From Arthrobacter sp. zg-Y1110 (GTDB lineage Bacteria > Actinomycetota > Actinomycetes > Actinomycetales > Micrococcaceae), in assembly GCF_025244865.1 (NCBI RefSeq), contig NZ_CP104272.1:1860001-1924000 (forward strand): a DNA stretch of 64,000 nucleotides. Direction: 5' to 3'. A model generated the notes under the pieces. The model was given only the letters and a program-made list of their open reading frames with translations, was not told the origin of the DNA and made no database searches. Below, piece after piece: positions 52,371 to 60,501 of this stretch. Both the position numbers and the translations under genes were made by a program. Position 1 is the stretch's first letter. Every line of letters starts with the position of its first letter.

Positions 52371-54185
52371 TCAGTGTTCGACCCCGGCGTGTGCGGTGCC
52401 GTGTGCAAGGCCGGCCAGGTCAGCCCGCAGCCGGGGATTGGTGATCCGGGCGGCCAGCAGCGGAATAGCTGTTTCCACGGCCGAGTCCCCCAGCGCCGCC
52501 CGGAACGAGTAGGCCCGGACAGTGAGCTCGTCGTGGCCGTAGCGGCTGGACAACTCGGTGAGTTCCCGTGCGTACACGAGTGCCAGCGGGGGATCCGAAT
52601 GCAGCGACACCGTGCAGGCGAAGTCCAGGTTCCGTCCCCGGAACCAGCGGTACCAGGGGTCGGGGCGCAGTCCGCGGCGGATCCACTCTTCCGCAGCAGC
52701 CCGTTCGCCGGCAGCCAGCAGGACCCGGGCCTTGGCCTGGAACGCCGAGTCCAGATAACAGCGGTCCCCGAACGCCTCGGCCAGCGCGACCGCATGGTCG
52801 GCCATCTCCGCCGCTTCCAACGAATCGCCGGAAAACAAATATGCCTCGCTTCTCAGTGCCTCCACCAGCGGTCGGAACGCCGCCCAGTGCTCACTTGCAA
52901 GGAGCATCAGGGACGCGTCGAGTTGCTCAGCGGCGGTGCGGTGCTGGCCGGTCAGCAGGTATAGCCGGCCCAGCATGGCACGGGCGAACGCCTCCTGCCG
53001 GAGGTTGCCGCCAGCGGTGCTCAGACCCGCCGATCCGGCCAGCGCTTCGGCGGCTGCGGGATAGTCAGCGGTATCGGTGGCCAGCATTCCGCGGACGCCC
53101 AGTACCCTGGCCGTTTCGTCCGTCAGTCCGGCTGCCGACGCCAGCGCCAACGCCCGGGCCAGCCAGCGCAGCCCGCTCGCCGGGAAGCCGCGCTGTACGG
53201 CGAGGAATCCCAGTTCCCGGTACGCGGCAGCCTGCACGGCAGGACTGCCGTCCGGCCCGGAGAGGGACACCACGCGGTGCAGCAGGTCGGCGACCTCGGC
53301 GCCGCGGCCGCCGGCGCCATGGATCAGGGCTCCGGCCAGGGCCAGGAGTGCCTCGGCCTGCAGCTGGGGGTTCCGGGTCCGTTCCGCCAGGCCGCCGGCC
53401 ACCCGCAGGTGCGCCAACGCGGGTGTGGCGGCACCGGCGGCGAGGCAGGACGCAGCCGCTTCCAGATAGGACCTGACCGCGACGGCGGTGGCTGGCAGAG
53501 CGGTGATCCTGACATCCGGGGCGGCCAGTGCCTGCTGGACTTCAGCGGGCATGCCCAGGCCAAGGTGTTCGGCAAAAAGGCGGGCGCACCGGGTGGCCTG
53601 CTCCCGGGCTCCGCTGCGGTCCCCGCCGGCCAGGAGGGCGCGGACAAGCAGCGCATGGAAGTCACCGTTCAGCTGGTCCAGGCGAACGGCCTGCCCGGCG
53701 AACTGCACGGCAGTCCCGGTATCGCCGTCGGCGAGGGCAGCCAACCCCCTTTCGTAGGCCGCTGTTTCGACGAAGTGCCGCAGCCGGTGGCGTTCCACGG
53801 TTAGCCAGGTATCGAAGCCGGGGCAGTCAGCGAACTCCAGCCGTTCGAGCAGTTCGGCGGACGCGGTGTCCGCTGACCAGGGTACGGCGGTATCGGCGTC
53901 GCAGGACGACGACGGCGGCAGCCGCAGGATCAGCGGGTCGCCCTGCAGCACCGACCCTGGGCCCAGCACGCGGCGCAGGTCCGACAGGTGCCAGCGCAGC
54001 GCCCCGAGCGGATCCCCGGCATCCGGGAACAGCATCGCGGCCAGCTGGCCGCGCGGTGTGGGAATGCGGTGCAGCAGCAGATAGGTGAGCAGCCCCCAAC
54101 CCTTTCGGCCACGGGGCTGCCTCCCGTCACCGGCTGGGCACTCGATCGACGGCGGCCCCAGGAGGCGCACCTTAATCCCGGCCAT
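52371..54185 (-). CDS. BTAD-domain (SARP-like) transcriptional regulator
   Basis: A 604-residue regulator. Residues 1-90 form an OmpR-type winged helix (MAGIKVRLLGPPSIECPAG, then GWGLLTYLLLHRIPTPRGQL and ALRWHLSDLRRVLG). Residues 95-235 form the bacterial transcriptional activator (BTAD) domain, and the remainder is a helical TPR-like array (repeated A-L-A-rich units such as AYRELGFLAVQRGFPASGLRW). There is no NB-ARC ATPase domain. Such proteins activate nearby metabolic genes; the adjacent methyltransferase and the divergent DGPF/sigma operon are candidate targets. ATG 54185 lies 7 nt after TACAGT. Confidence 0.85.
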   Translation of the reverse strand: MAGIKVRLLGPPSIECPAGDGRQPRGRKGWGLLTYLLLHRIPTPRGQLAAMLFPDAGDPLGALRWHLSDLRRVLGPGSVLQGDPLILRLPPSSSCDADTAVPWSADTASAELLERLEFADCPGFDTWLTVERHRLRHFVETAAYERGLAALADGDTGTAVQFAGQAVRLDQLNGDFHALLVRALLAGGDRSGAREQATRCARLFAEHLGLGMPAEVQQALAAPDVRITALPATAVAVRSYLEAAASCLAAGAATPALAHLRVAGGLAERTRNPQLQAEALLALAGALIHGAGGRGAEVADLLHRVVSLSGPDGSPAVQAAAYRELGFLAVQRGFPASGLRWLARALALASAAGLTDETARVLGVRGMLATDTADYPAAAEALAGSAGLSTAGGNLRQEAFARAMLGRLYLLTGQHRTAAEQLDASLMLLASEHWAAFRPLVEALRSEAYLFSGDSLEAAEMADHAVALAEAFGDRCYLDSAFQAKARVLLAAGERAAAEEWIRRGLRPDPWYRWFRGRNLDFACTVSLHSDPPLALVYARELTELSSRYGHDELTVRAYSFRAALGDSAVETAIPLLAARITNPRLRADLAGLAHGTAHAGVEH

Positions 54186-54192
54186 GCACCAC

Positions 54193-54198
54193 ACTGTA
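54193..54198 (-). promoter_or_regulatory. Leaderless -10 box of the BTAD-regulator gene
   Basis: TACAGT on the minus strand ends 7 nt before the ATG at 54185. Confidence 0.45.
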
Positions 54199-54379
54199 GG
54201 ACCAGGCCCGGCACGCCGAAAGGCCGGGACGCAACCACGCTGCGGGCAACGCCGTCGTCCGCACGAACCGACGGGCCTGGCGCTGCCCGTTGCGTGCCGG
54301 CCCCGGTGAGGTTAGCGTGCCGCACGGACTGGGAGCCCGCGCAATAGATCCGCTCTGCGCCAGGAAAATTCTTCTGCGC

Positions 54380-54406
54380 TGTCGATATCCACGCTGCCCG
54401 TTCGAC
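54380..54406 (+). promoter_or_regulatory. ECF42-like promoter before the DGPF gene
   Basis: TGTCGA (54380-54385), 17-bp spacer, CGAC (54403-54406), about 57 bp upstream of the YciI/DGPF start. It resembles the TGTCGA/CGA-type promoter that I recall for ECF42 sigma factors, which control their own DGPF genes. Confidence 0.55.
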
Positions 54407-54462
54407 GTCATAGTAGGAGGCGCATCAGCACCTTCTACGGAACAAGCAGCAAGGAGAGTGCC

Positions 54463-54906
54463 ATGAAGTACATGTTCATCATGCGGGCCACGGACGAGGC
54501 GCTGCAGGCATCCAAGGACATCCCGTTTGAGCAGATCATCAACCAGATGGGTGCGTACAACGAGTCGATGATCAATGCCGGAGTGATGATCGGCGGCGAA
54601 GGCCTGGCAGACGTCTCGGAGGGCAGCGGGTTGGTGGTGGATTTCTCCGAGGATCCGCCGCTGGTCACCGACGGCCCCTACGGTGAAACCCACGAGCTGT
54701 TCAACGGGTTCTGGATTGTCCAGGTGGGCTCCCGCGAGGAGGCCGCGGAGTGGGCCAGCCGCGCACCGCTTGGGCCCGGGTCCAAACTCGAGGTCCGGCG
54801 CGTGCACGAAGCCAACGATTTCGCCGACTTTGCGGACAACGAGTACATCCGGAAGGAAGAACTGTGGCGTTCGGAAGAGGAGAACCTGAACGCGGGGAAC
54901 AAATAG
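54463..54906 (+). CDS. YciI-like DGPF-domain protein
   Basis: A 147-residue dimeric alpha/beta-barrel (ferredoxin-like) protein of the YciI/DGPF family. It starts MKYMFIMRATDEALQASKD and contains LVTDGPYGETHELFNGFWIVQV, where DGPY replaces DGPF. The function is unknown, and enzymatic activity is only suggested for the family. AAGGAG 6 nt before the ATG is a strong ribosome-binding site. The sigma-factor GTG follows 3 bp after the stop. This DGPF-sigma pairing is the defining context of ECF42 systems. Confidence 0.9.
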   Translation: MKYMFIMRATDEALQASKDIPFEQIINQMGAYNESMINAGVMIGGEGLADVSEGSGLVVDFSEDPPLVTDGPYGETHELFNGFWIVQVGSREEAAEWASRAPLGPGSKLEVRRVHEANDFADFADNEYIRKEELWRSEEENLNAGNK

Positions 54907-54908
54907 CC

Positions 54909-56156
54909 GTGGATTCCGCGGCAGCAGTCCGGGGACGCCTCGATGCCCTGTGGCGCATCGAAGGCGCCCGGATTGTGGCCGCCCTGGCCCGGGTCACCGG
55001 CGACGTCGGCCTTGCCGAGGACGCCGCGCAGGACGCCGTCGCCGAGGCCCTGGTCTCATGGAGCGGAACCGGCATTCCCCGTAACCCCGGTGCCTGGATC
55101 AGCGCGGTGGCCAAGCGCCGGGCCATCGACAGGTGGCGGCGGGCCGAGCAACTCCAGGACCGCTACGAGATGCTGGCACGCCGGGCGCAGGACGAGGCAG
55201 CCCCGGAGTGGGACCCGCTGCCCGACGATGTGCTTCGGCTGCTGTTCACGGCCTGCCATCCGGTGCTCTCCACGGAGGCACAGATTGCATTGACTCTGCG
55301 GGTCGTGGGGTCGCTGCGCACCGACGAAATTGCCCGGCTGTTCCTGGTCCCCACCGCCACCGTGCAGCAGCGCATTGTCCGGGCCCGGAAAACCCTGGCG
55401 GCGGCGAGGGTTCCCTTTGAACCGCCGGAGCCCAATGAGTGGACCCCGCGGCTGCGCGGGGTGCTGCATGTCATCTACCTGATGTTCACCGAAGGGTACG
55501 CGGCGACCAGCGGCGAGAACTGGACCCGGCCGGACCTGGCGAACGAAGCGCTGCGGATCGGAAGGATCCTCGCCGGGCTGGTCCCCCGGGTACCGGAGGC
55601 ACACGCGCTGGTGGCCCTGATGGAATTCTCCGCCTCCCGCTTCGCCGCCCGCACCGGTCCCGGCGGTGCGCCCGTCCTGCTGGCGGACCAGGACCGCACC
55701 CGCTGGGACCGGGCGCAGGTCCAACGCGGCATCGCAGGCCTTGCCCGTGCCGACGGGTTGTCACAGGAGCTCGGCCGCGCACGCGGGAGTTATGCCCTGC
55801 AGGCCGCTATTGCGCAGTGTCACGCCACGGCCGCACGGCCCGAGCTTACGGACTGGCCCCGCATCGTGCTGCTCTACGAAGCACTGGGCCGGCTCGCCCC
55901 CGGTCCGGTGGTTGAACTGAACCGGGCGGTGGCAGTGTCCATGGCCACCGGCCCGGAAGCCGCCCTGGTCATCGTGAACCGCCTGGCGGCCGAAGGTGCA
56001 CTGCAGGGATCCCACCTGTTACCCAGTGTGCGGGCCGAGCTGCTGGCAAGGCTTGGCCGGACGGAGGAGGCCCGGGCCGAGTTTTCAGCTGCCGCAGCCC
56101 TGGCCCGGAACCGCCGCGAACGGGAGGTGCTCGAACGCCGGGCCGCCTCCCCCTGA
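54909..56156 (+). CDS. ECF42-like RNA polymerase sigma factor with C-terminal extension
   Basis: A 415-residue sigma-70 family protein. Region 2 (about residues 15-75) includes LAEDAAQDAVAEALVSW and ISAVAKRRAIDRWRR, and region 4 (about 115-165) includes LTLRVVGSLRTDEIARLF and VPTATVQQRIVRARKTL. Residues 180-415 are a TPR-like extension (VLHVIYLMFTEGYAATSGENW, LYEALGRLAPGPVVELNRAVA) typical of the ECF42 group, in which no anti-sigma factor is encoded nearby. GTG 54909 lies 3 bp after the DGPF gene; the upstream open frame from 54750 overlaps that gene and is not used. Confidence 0.88.
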   Translation: MDSAAAVRGRLDALWRIEGARIVAALARVTGDVGLAEDAAQDAVAEALVSWSGTGIPRNPGAWISAVAKRRAIDRWRRAEQLQDRYEMLARRAQDEAAPEWDPLPDDVLRLLFTACHPVLSTEAQIALTLRVVGSLRTDEIARLFLVPTATVQQRIVRARKTLAAARVPFEPPEPNEWTPRLRGVLHVIYLMFTEGYAATSGENWTRPDLANEALRIGRILAGLVPRVPEAHALVALMEFSASRFAARTGPGGAPVLLADQDRTRWDRAQVQRGIAGLARADGLSQELGRARGSYALQAAIAQCHATAARPELTDWPRIVLLYEALGRLAPGPVVELNRAVAVSMATGPEAALVIVNRLAAEGALQGSHLLPSVRAELLARLGRTEEARAEFSAAAALARNRREREVLERRAASP

Positions 56157-56227
56157 GATGTCAGCTGCGCCACACCCGTTGGTAGAGTCCAGGGAACGCT
56201 TATACGCCGCATACCCGAAGGACCGCC

Positions 56228-57895
56228 TTGACCGCTTCCGCGCAGCCATTCCACGCCGACCCGATGAAGGATCCGCACTGGTGGCGGCAGGCCGCCGTCT
56301 ACCAGATCTATCCGCGCAGCTTCTCGGACTCGAACGCAGACGGCCTCGGTGACCTGCCCGGCATCACGGCCAAGGTTCCGTACCTTGCGCAGCTGGGGGT
56401 CGACGCCGTCTGGCTGAGCCCGTTCTACCCCTCGGCGCTCGCCGACGGCGGGTACGACGTCGACGACTACCGCGCCGTCGATCCGCGCCTGGGCGGCCTG
56501 GACGACTTCGATGACCTGGCTGCGGCCCTGCACTCCGCCGGCATCAAACTGATCGTGGACATCGTCCCCAACCACTCCTCCAACCGCCACGCCTGGTTCC
56601 GGGAAGCACTGGCGTCCCCCAAGGGCTCCCCCGCCCGCAACCGGTACATCTTCCGGGACGGAACAGGACCCGGCGGAAGCCTGCCGCCGTCGGACTGGCA
56701 GTCCGTCTTCGGCGGCAGCGCCTGGGAGCAGGTGCCGGACGGGCAGTGGTACCTGCACCTGTTCGCCCCGGAACAGCCCGATTTCAACTGGGAGAACCCC
56801 GAGGTGCGCGCGGAGTTCCTCACCACCCTGCGCTTCTGGGCCGACCGCGGCGTGGACGGCTTCCGGATCGATGTGGCCCACGCACTGGCCAAGGACCTTA
56901 CTGAGCCCCTGGCAACCAGCGCCGAGCTGACGCCGGAAGGTGACGGCGTCGACGGCGGCCACCCGTTCTGGGACCGTGACGAGGTCCACGAAATCTATGC
57001 CGAGTGGCGGAAGCTGTTCAACGAGTACGATCCTCCGCGCACGGCGGTGGCCGAGGCCTGGGTGCATGCCTCGCGCCGCGGGCGGTACGCCAACCCCGAA
57101 GGCCTGGGCCAGGCGTTCAACTTCGACCTGCTCCAGGCGGACTTCGATGCCGCCAGGTTCCGGGAGATCATCACCGCCAACCTGGGCCAGGCCGCCGCCA
57201 CCGGGGCCTCCTCCACCTGGGTGCTGTCCAACCACGACGTCGTCCGGCACGCCACGCGTTACGGCCTGCCGCCCGCTCCGGCGGGCAGCCAAAAAGGGCA
57301 GGACGGAAAAGCGTGGGTCTTTTCGGGCGGCACCGAGCCGGCGCTGGACCGTGAGCTGGGCCTGCGCCGGGCGCGGGCCGCCACGCTGCTGATGCTCGCG
57401 CTGCCCGGCTCGGCCTACCTGTACCAGGGGGAGGAACTGGGCCTGCACGAAGTGGCGGAGATCCCGGACGCGGACCGGCAGGATCCCACGTTCCACCGCA
57501 ATGCGGGTGTGGACAAGGGCCGTGACGGGTGCCGGGTGCCCCTGCCCTGGACCGCGGAAGGTCCGTCCTTCGGCTTCGGCACCGGCTCCGCCCATCTGCC
57601 CCAGCCCGGGGACTTCGCGCGGGCTGCCGTATCCGCCCAGGAGCAGGACGGGGACTCGAACCTGAATTTCTACCGCCGGGCCTTGGAACTGCGCGGAAAG
57701 CAGCAGGGTCCGGAGGAACTCGACTGGCTCGACAGTCCGGCCACCGTGCTGCACTTCCGGCGGCCCGGCGGCTGGCAGAGCATCACCAACTTCGGTGCCG
57801 AAGCCATCCAGCTGCCGGAGGGGTCCGTGCTGCTCAGCAGCGGGGCGCTCGAGGGCGGCCTGCTGCCGCCCGATACCACCGTCTGGCTGGCCTAG
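56228..57895 (+). CDS. GH13 alpha-glucosidase (oligo-1,6-glucosidase type)
   Basis: A 555-residue glycoside hydrolase acting on alpha-glucosides. The (beta/alpha)8 barrel shows DIVPNHSSNRH (conserved region I), GFRIDVAH with nucleophile D215, the acid/base E276 in AVAEAWVHA and D337 in LSNHDVVRH. DAVWLSPFYPSALADGGYDV near residue 58 and the small C-terminal beta domain complete the family layout. It is closest in pattern to oligo-1,6-glucosidase/alpha-glucosidase rather than alpha-amylase. There is no signal peptide. TTG start with GAAGGA upstream. It is not linked to the glg genes at the left edge. Confidence 0.88.
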   Translation: MTASAQPFHADPMKDPHWWRQAAVYQIYPRSFSDSNADGLGDLPGITAKVPYLAQLGVDAVWLSPFYPSALADGGYDVDDYRAVDPRLGGLDDFDDLAAALHSAGIKLIVDIVPNHSSNRHAWFREALASPKGSPARNRYIFRDGTGPGGSLPPSDWQSVFGGSAWEQVPDGQWYLHLFAPEQPDFNWENPEVRAEFLTTLRFWADRGVDGFRIDVAHALAKDLTEPLATSAELTPEGDGVDGGHPFWDRDEVHEIYAEWRKLFNEYDPPRTAVAEAWVHASRRGRYANPEGLGQAFNFDLLQADFDAARFREIITANLGQAAATGASSTWVLSNHDVVRHATRYGLPPAPAGSQKGQDGKAWVFSGGTEPALDRELGLRRARAATLLMLALPGSAYLYQGEELGLHEVAEIPDADRQDPTFHRNAGVDKGRDGCRVPLPWTAEGPSFGFGTGSAHLPQPGDFARAAVSAQEQDGDSNLNFYRRALELRGKQQGPEELDWLDSPATVLHFRRPGGWQSITNFGAEAIQLPEGSVLLSSGALEGGLLPPDTTVWLA

Positions 57896-57915
57896 CCCGG
57901 ACCCCGGTCCCGGGT

Positions 57916-57994
57916 CCTGTTCCGCCGGCACCTGTTGCGTCCGGGACCTGTTCCGTCCGCCACCTGTTGACGGGGACGGCCGGGTGGCTACCGT
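57916..57994 (+). repeat. Four tandem CCTGTT repeats overlapping a promoter
   Basis: CCTGTT begins at 57916, 57931, 57947 and 57963, a period of 15-16 bp, within units like ACCTGTTSCGTCCG. The last copy overlaps TTGACG (57967-57972), which with TACCGT (57989-57994) forms a promoter with a 16-bp spacer, pointing at the zinc-finger gene at 58063. The arrangement suggests binding sites for an activator or repressor. Confidence 0.6.
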
Positions 57995-58062
57995 GGTGGG
58001 GACGGCATCCCCGTATGCCGGCCGGTACTGATGATCCGCCCGTACCTAAAAGGAGGTCCGTC

Positions 58063-58410
58063 ATGGACCCGATCCCCGGTATCAACGTTTCAGTTCCGCC
58101 CAGCGGCCCGGGCTGCGTGGAATGCGCCGAGCAGCAGGGGTGGTGGTACCACCTGCGCCGGTGTGCCGAATGCGGGCACATCGGCTGCTGCGACAGCTCC
58201 CCCGGGCAGCACGCCACCCTTCACGAACAGCAGACCGGGCATCCCGTGATCCGCAGCTTCGAACCCGGGGAGGACTGGTTCTGGAACTATGCGGAGTCCT
58301 CCGTCTTCGCCGGACCGGAGCTGGCCCCGCCGGCCCACCATCCGAGCAGCCAGTCTGTTCCCGGACCGGCCGGCCGGGTGCCGCCGGGCTGGCAGGAGCT
58401 GCTGCACTGA
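58063..58410 (+). CDS. UBP-type zinc-finger protein
   Basis: A 115-residue protein built on one ZnF-UBP domain. The ligand pattern is C18, C21, C34, C37, C42, H50, H54 and H60 (GCVECAEQQGWWYHLRRC, then CGHIGCCDSSPGQH and HEQQTGHPVIRSF). WWYHLRRCAECGH is the family core. In eukaryotes this domain binds the ubiquitin C-terminus. In bacteria it occurs as a small stand-alone protein of unknown role. AAAGGAGG 7 nt before the ATG is a very strong ribosome-binding site. The acidic stretch EPGEDWFWNYAE follows the finger. Confidence 0.88.
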   Translation: MDPIPGINVSVPPSGPGCVECAEQQGWWYHLRRCAECGHIGCCDSSPGQHATLHEQQTGHPVIRSFEPGEDWFWNYAESSVFAGPELAPPAHHPSSQSVPGPAGRVPPGWQELLH

Positions 58411-58435
58411 AATGCCGGGGCGAGGCTGACAGGTC

Positions 58436-58441
58436 TACACT
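58436..58441 (+). promoter_or_regulatory. Leaderless -10 box of the SDR gene
   Basis: TACACT ends 6 nt before the ATG at 58448. There is no ribosome-binding site. Confidence 0.5.
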
Positions 58442-58447
58442 GTAAAC

Positions 58448-59233
58448 ATGACTAGAACCTATATTGTGACCGGATCCGCCTCGGGCATCGGAGCAGCAAC
58501 CGCCGCCATCCTGAAGGAACGCGGCAACACCGTCATCGGCGTCGACCTGCGCAACGCCGACGTCGAAGCTGACCTGAGCAAGCCCGAGGGCCGCTCCGCC
58601 GCCGTCGCGAAGGCCGTGGAACTTGCCGGCGGGAACGTCGACGCGGTCATCGCGTGCGCCGGCATTTCCGCCCCGGCACCCATCACCGTTGCCGTGAACT
58701 TCTTCGGTGTCACGGATTTCCTGACCGAACTGGCCCCGACCCTGGCCAAGAGCAGCGCCCCGCGCGCCGCCGTCGTCAGCTCCATGGCGAGCCTGCAGCC
58801 CAACTCCCCCGAACTTGTCGACGCCATGCTCGCCGGCAACGAAGAGGAAGCCCTGCGGATCGGCCAGGCGCTTGCCGACAACGGCCCCCAGACCGGCTAC
58901 CTGAACTACCCGTCCAGCAAGCGGGCCCTGAGCCGCTGGGTCCGCCGCGAGAGCATCACCCCCGCCTTTGCCGGCGCCGGAATTCCGCTGAATGCGGTTG
59001 CACCGGGCACCGTGCTCTCCGCCATGACGCGCGACCTGCTGTCCACCCCTGAAGGCCGGGCCATGGTGGACGCCAACGTGCCCATGCCGCTGAACGGCCA
59101 CTCGGAACCGGAAGTTATTGCCCGCCTCCTGATCTGGCTGACTTCCGAAGAGAACACCCACACCACGGGACAGACCATCTACACCGACGGCGGCGCCGAC
59201 GCCACGCTGCGCGGCGACGACATCTGGTCCTAA
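58448..59233 (+). CDS. Short-chain dehydrogenase/reductase
   Basis: A 261-residue SDR of the 3-alpha-hydroxysteroid dehydrogenase/carbonyl reductase-like subgroup. The cofactor loop is TGSASGIGAATAAIL (residues 8-22), the acidic VIGVDLRNADVEADL suggests NAD(H), and the active site is Y154/K158 in YPSSK. The segment SSMASLQPNSPELVDAMLAGNEE, before the catalytic tyrosine, is the variable substrate loop. The substrate is unknown. It is convergent with the YbhN-like gene, with 6 bp between the stops. Confidence 0.88.
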   Translation: MTRTYIVTGSASGIGAATAAILKERGNTVIGVDLRNADVEADLSKPEGRSAAVAKAVELAGGNVDAVIACAGISAPAPITVAVNFFGVTDFLTELAPTLAKSSAPRAAVVSSMASLQPNSPELVDAMLAGNEEEALRIGQALADNGPQTGYLNYPSSKRALSRWVRRESITPAFAGAGIPLNAVAPGTVLSAMTRDLLSTPEGRAMVDANVPMPLNGHSEPEVIARLLIWLTSEENTHTTGQTIYTDGGADATLRGDDIWS

Positions 59234-59239
59234 CCTGCC

Positions 59240-60334
59240 TCACCGCCCATCGGCGGAACCGTTGGCGCCGGTGAGGACTATCTCCCGGCGCCGGAGGCCC
59301 GCCCGGCGCAGCACGCCCAGCCGCATTGACACATAGGCCAGCGCCCCTACGGGGATCGGCAACCAGAACTGCAGGATCCGCCAGGACAGGACCCCCAGGA
59401 CCGCCACGTGTGACGGTGCGCCGAATCCGGTGAGAGTGGGGACCAGCAGCCCCTCCACCAGCCCTACCCCGCCGGGGGTCAGCGGCACCATCGACACCAG
59501 CCCGGCCAGGGAATAAGCGACCAGCAGCTCCCCCGGCCCCAGCACATGGCCAAACGCGGCCACCAGCACCCACAGGCAGGCTGCGTCCAGAAGCCAGCGC
59601 AGCGCCGCAAGCGCCACTCCGGCAAGAAGCCGGCGCGGCTGTGCACGGAACATCTGTGTTTCGCCGGCCACCGTCCGGACAAATTTTTCGGCACTGTCCG
59701 GATGCATCAGCGGAACCGCTCCTGCCACCGACCGCACCACCCGCACCGCTCCCGCGAGATGCCGGTCCAGGACGGTGAGCAGAGCTACGACAAGCACGAA
59801 CAGTGCCAGCACCACGGACCCGGCGGCCGCGTAATAGCCGCTGACGTTCACCTGCCCGAGCATGGACAGCAACCCGATACCAAACAGCGCACCGAGAACC
59901 AGGTTCGCTCCCAGCACCTGGATGGTTGCCGCGCTGAGCGCATCCTGCGGCGGAGTCCCGGACAGGGTGAGCAGCCGGAACCGGGCAGCGGCCGACGTCG
60001 TTCCCCCGCCCGGCACCACGTGGTTAATGGCGGTGTCACACAGGTCGATCCGCACCAGCGTGAAATAGGACGGCCGCGAGGAGCCGGGTAGTACCACCCG
60101 CGTCAGGGCGCTGTAGCTCAGCCAGGAGGTGACCTCCAGGCACAAAGCACCCACCAGCACTATCAGCGGCAATCCGGCCAAGGACCGCAGGACGTTGTCG
60201 ATACCGACCAGCTGCGGCAGGACCGCGTATTCGAAGACCAGCACCAGCACCACGCCCACCGCCATCGCGCGCAGATACCGCCGGCGGCTGGACGAATGCC
60301 GGGAACCGCGTGCCGAGAAGCAGTGCCTAGGCAT
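59240..60334 (-). CDS. YbhN/LPG-synthase transmembrane family protein
   Basis: A 364-residue polytopic protein with about eight helices, of the lysylphosphatidylglycerol synthase transmembrane (UPF0104) family without the catalytic DUF2156 domain. Conserved segments are DTAINHVVPGGGTTSAAARF near residue 100 and AYSLAGLVSMVPLTPGGVGLVEGLL near residue 280. Members are proposed lipid or glycolipid translocases. The N-terminal 20 residues are basic (SARGSRHSSSRRRYLR). It diverges from the ABC-transporter operon. Confidence 0.85.
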   Translation of the reverse strand: MPRHCFSARGSRHSSSRRRYLRAMAVGVVLVLVFEYAVLPQLVGIDNVLRSLAGLPLIVLVGALCLEVTSWLSYSALTRVVLPGSSRPSYFTLVRIDLCDTAINHVVPGGGTTSAAARFRLLTLSGTPPQDALSAATIQVLGANLVLGALFGIGLLSMLGQVNVSGYYAAAGSVVLALFVLVVALLTVLDRHLAGAVRVVRSVAGAVPLMHPDSAEKFVRTVAGETQMFRAQPRRLLAGVALAALRWLLDAACLWVLVAAFGHVLGPGELLVAYSLAGLVSMVPLTPGGVGLVEGLLVPTLTGFGAPSHVAVLGVLSWRILQFWLPIPVGALAYVSMRLGVLRRAGLRRREIVLTGANGSADGR

Positions 60335-60437
60335 GGTTCAAGCACAGCAGACAGTCTGCATCCATGCCAGCCCCCGGTCTTTGTCCGGGCAGGCAAGGCG
60401 CAACACGCGCATTTCGCCTCGGCGTGCCCTTTCTGAC

Positions 60438-60474
60438 ATGATGTTGGTATGTTACCGACATCGTGTTGGCAACA
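60438..60474. promoter_or_regulatory. TetR-type operator upstream of the ABC-transporter operon
   Basis: ATGATGTTGGTA (60438-60449) and TACCGACATCGT (60453-60464) form a 27-bp near-palindrome (10 of 12 positions pair) around TGT. It is followed by a perfect TGTTG-G-CAACA palindrome (60464-60474). The operator lies 28 to 64 bp before the permease start and is the likely target of the TetR encoded third in the operon. Confidence 0.65.
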
Positions 60475-60501
60475 GTTCCAGCAATTCACCAAGGGGTTCC
60501 G

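Noticed and set aside
54750..54908. 53-codon upstream extension of the sigma-factor open frame
   Set aside because: It overlaps the DGPF gene in another frame. GTG 54909 gives the normal sigma region 2 start.
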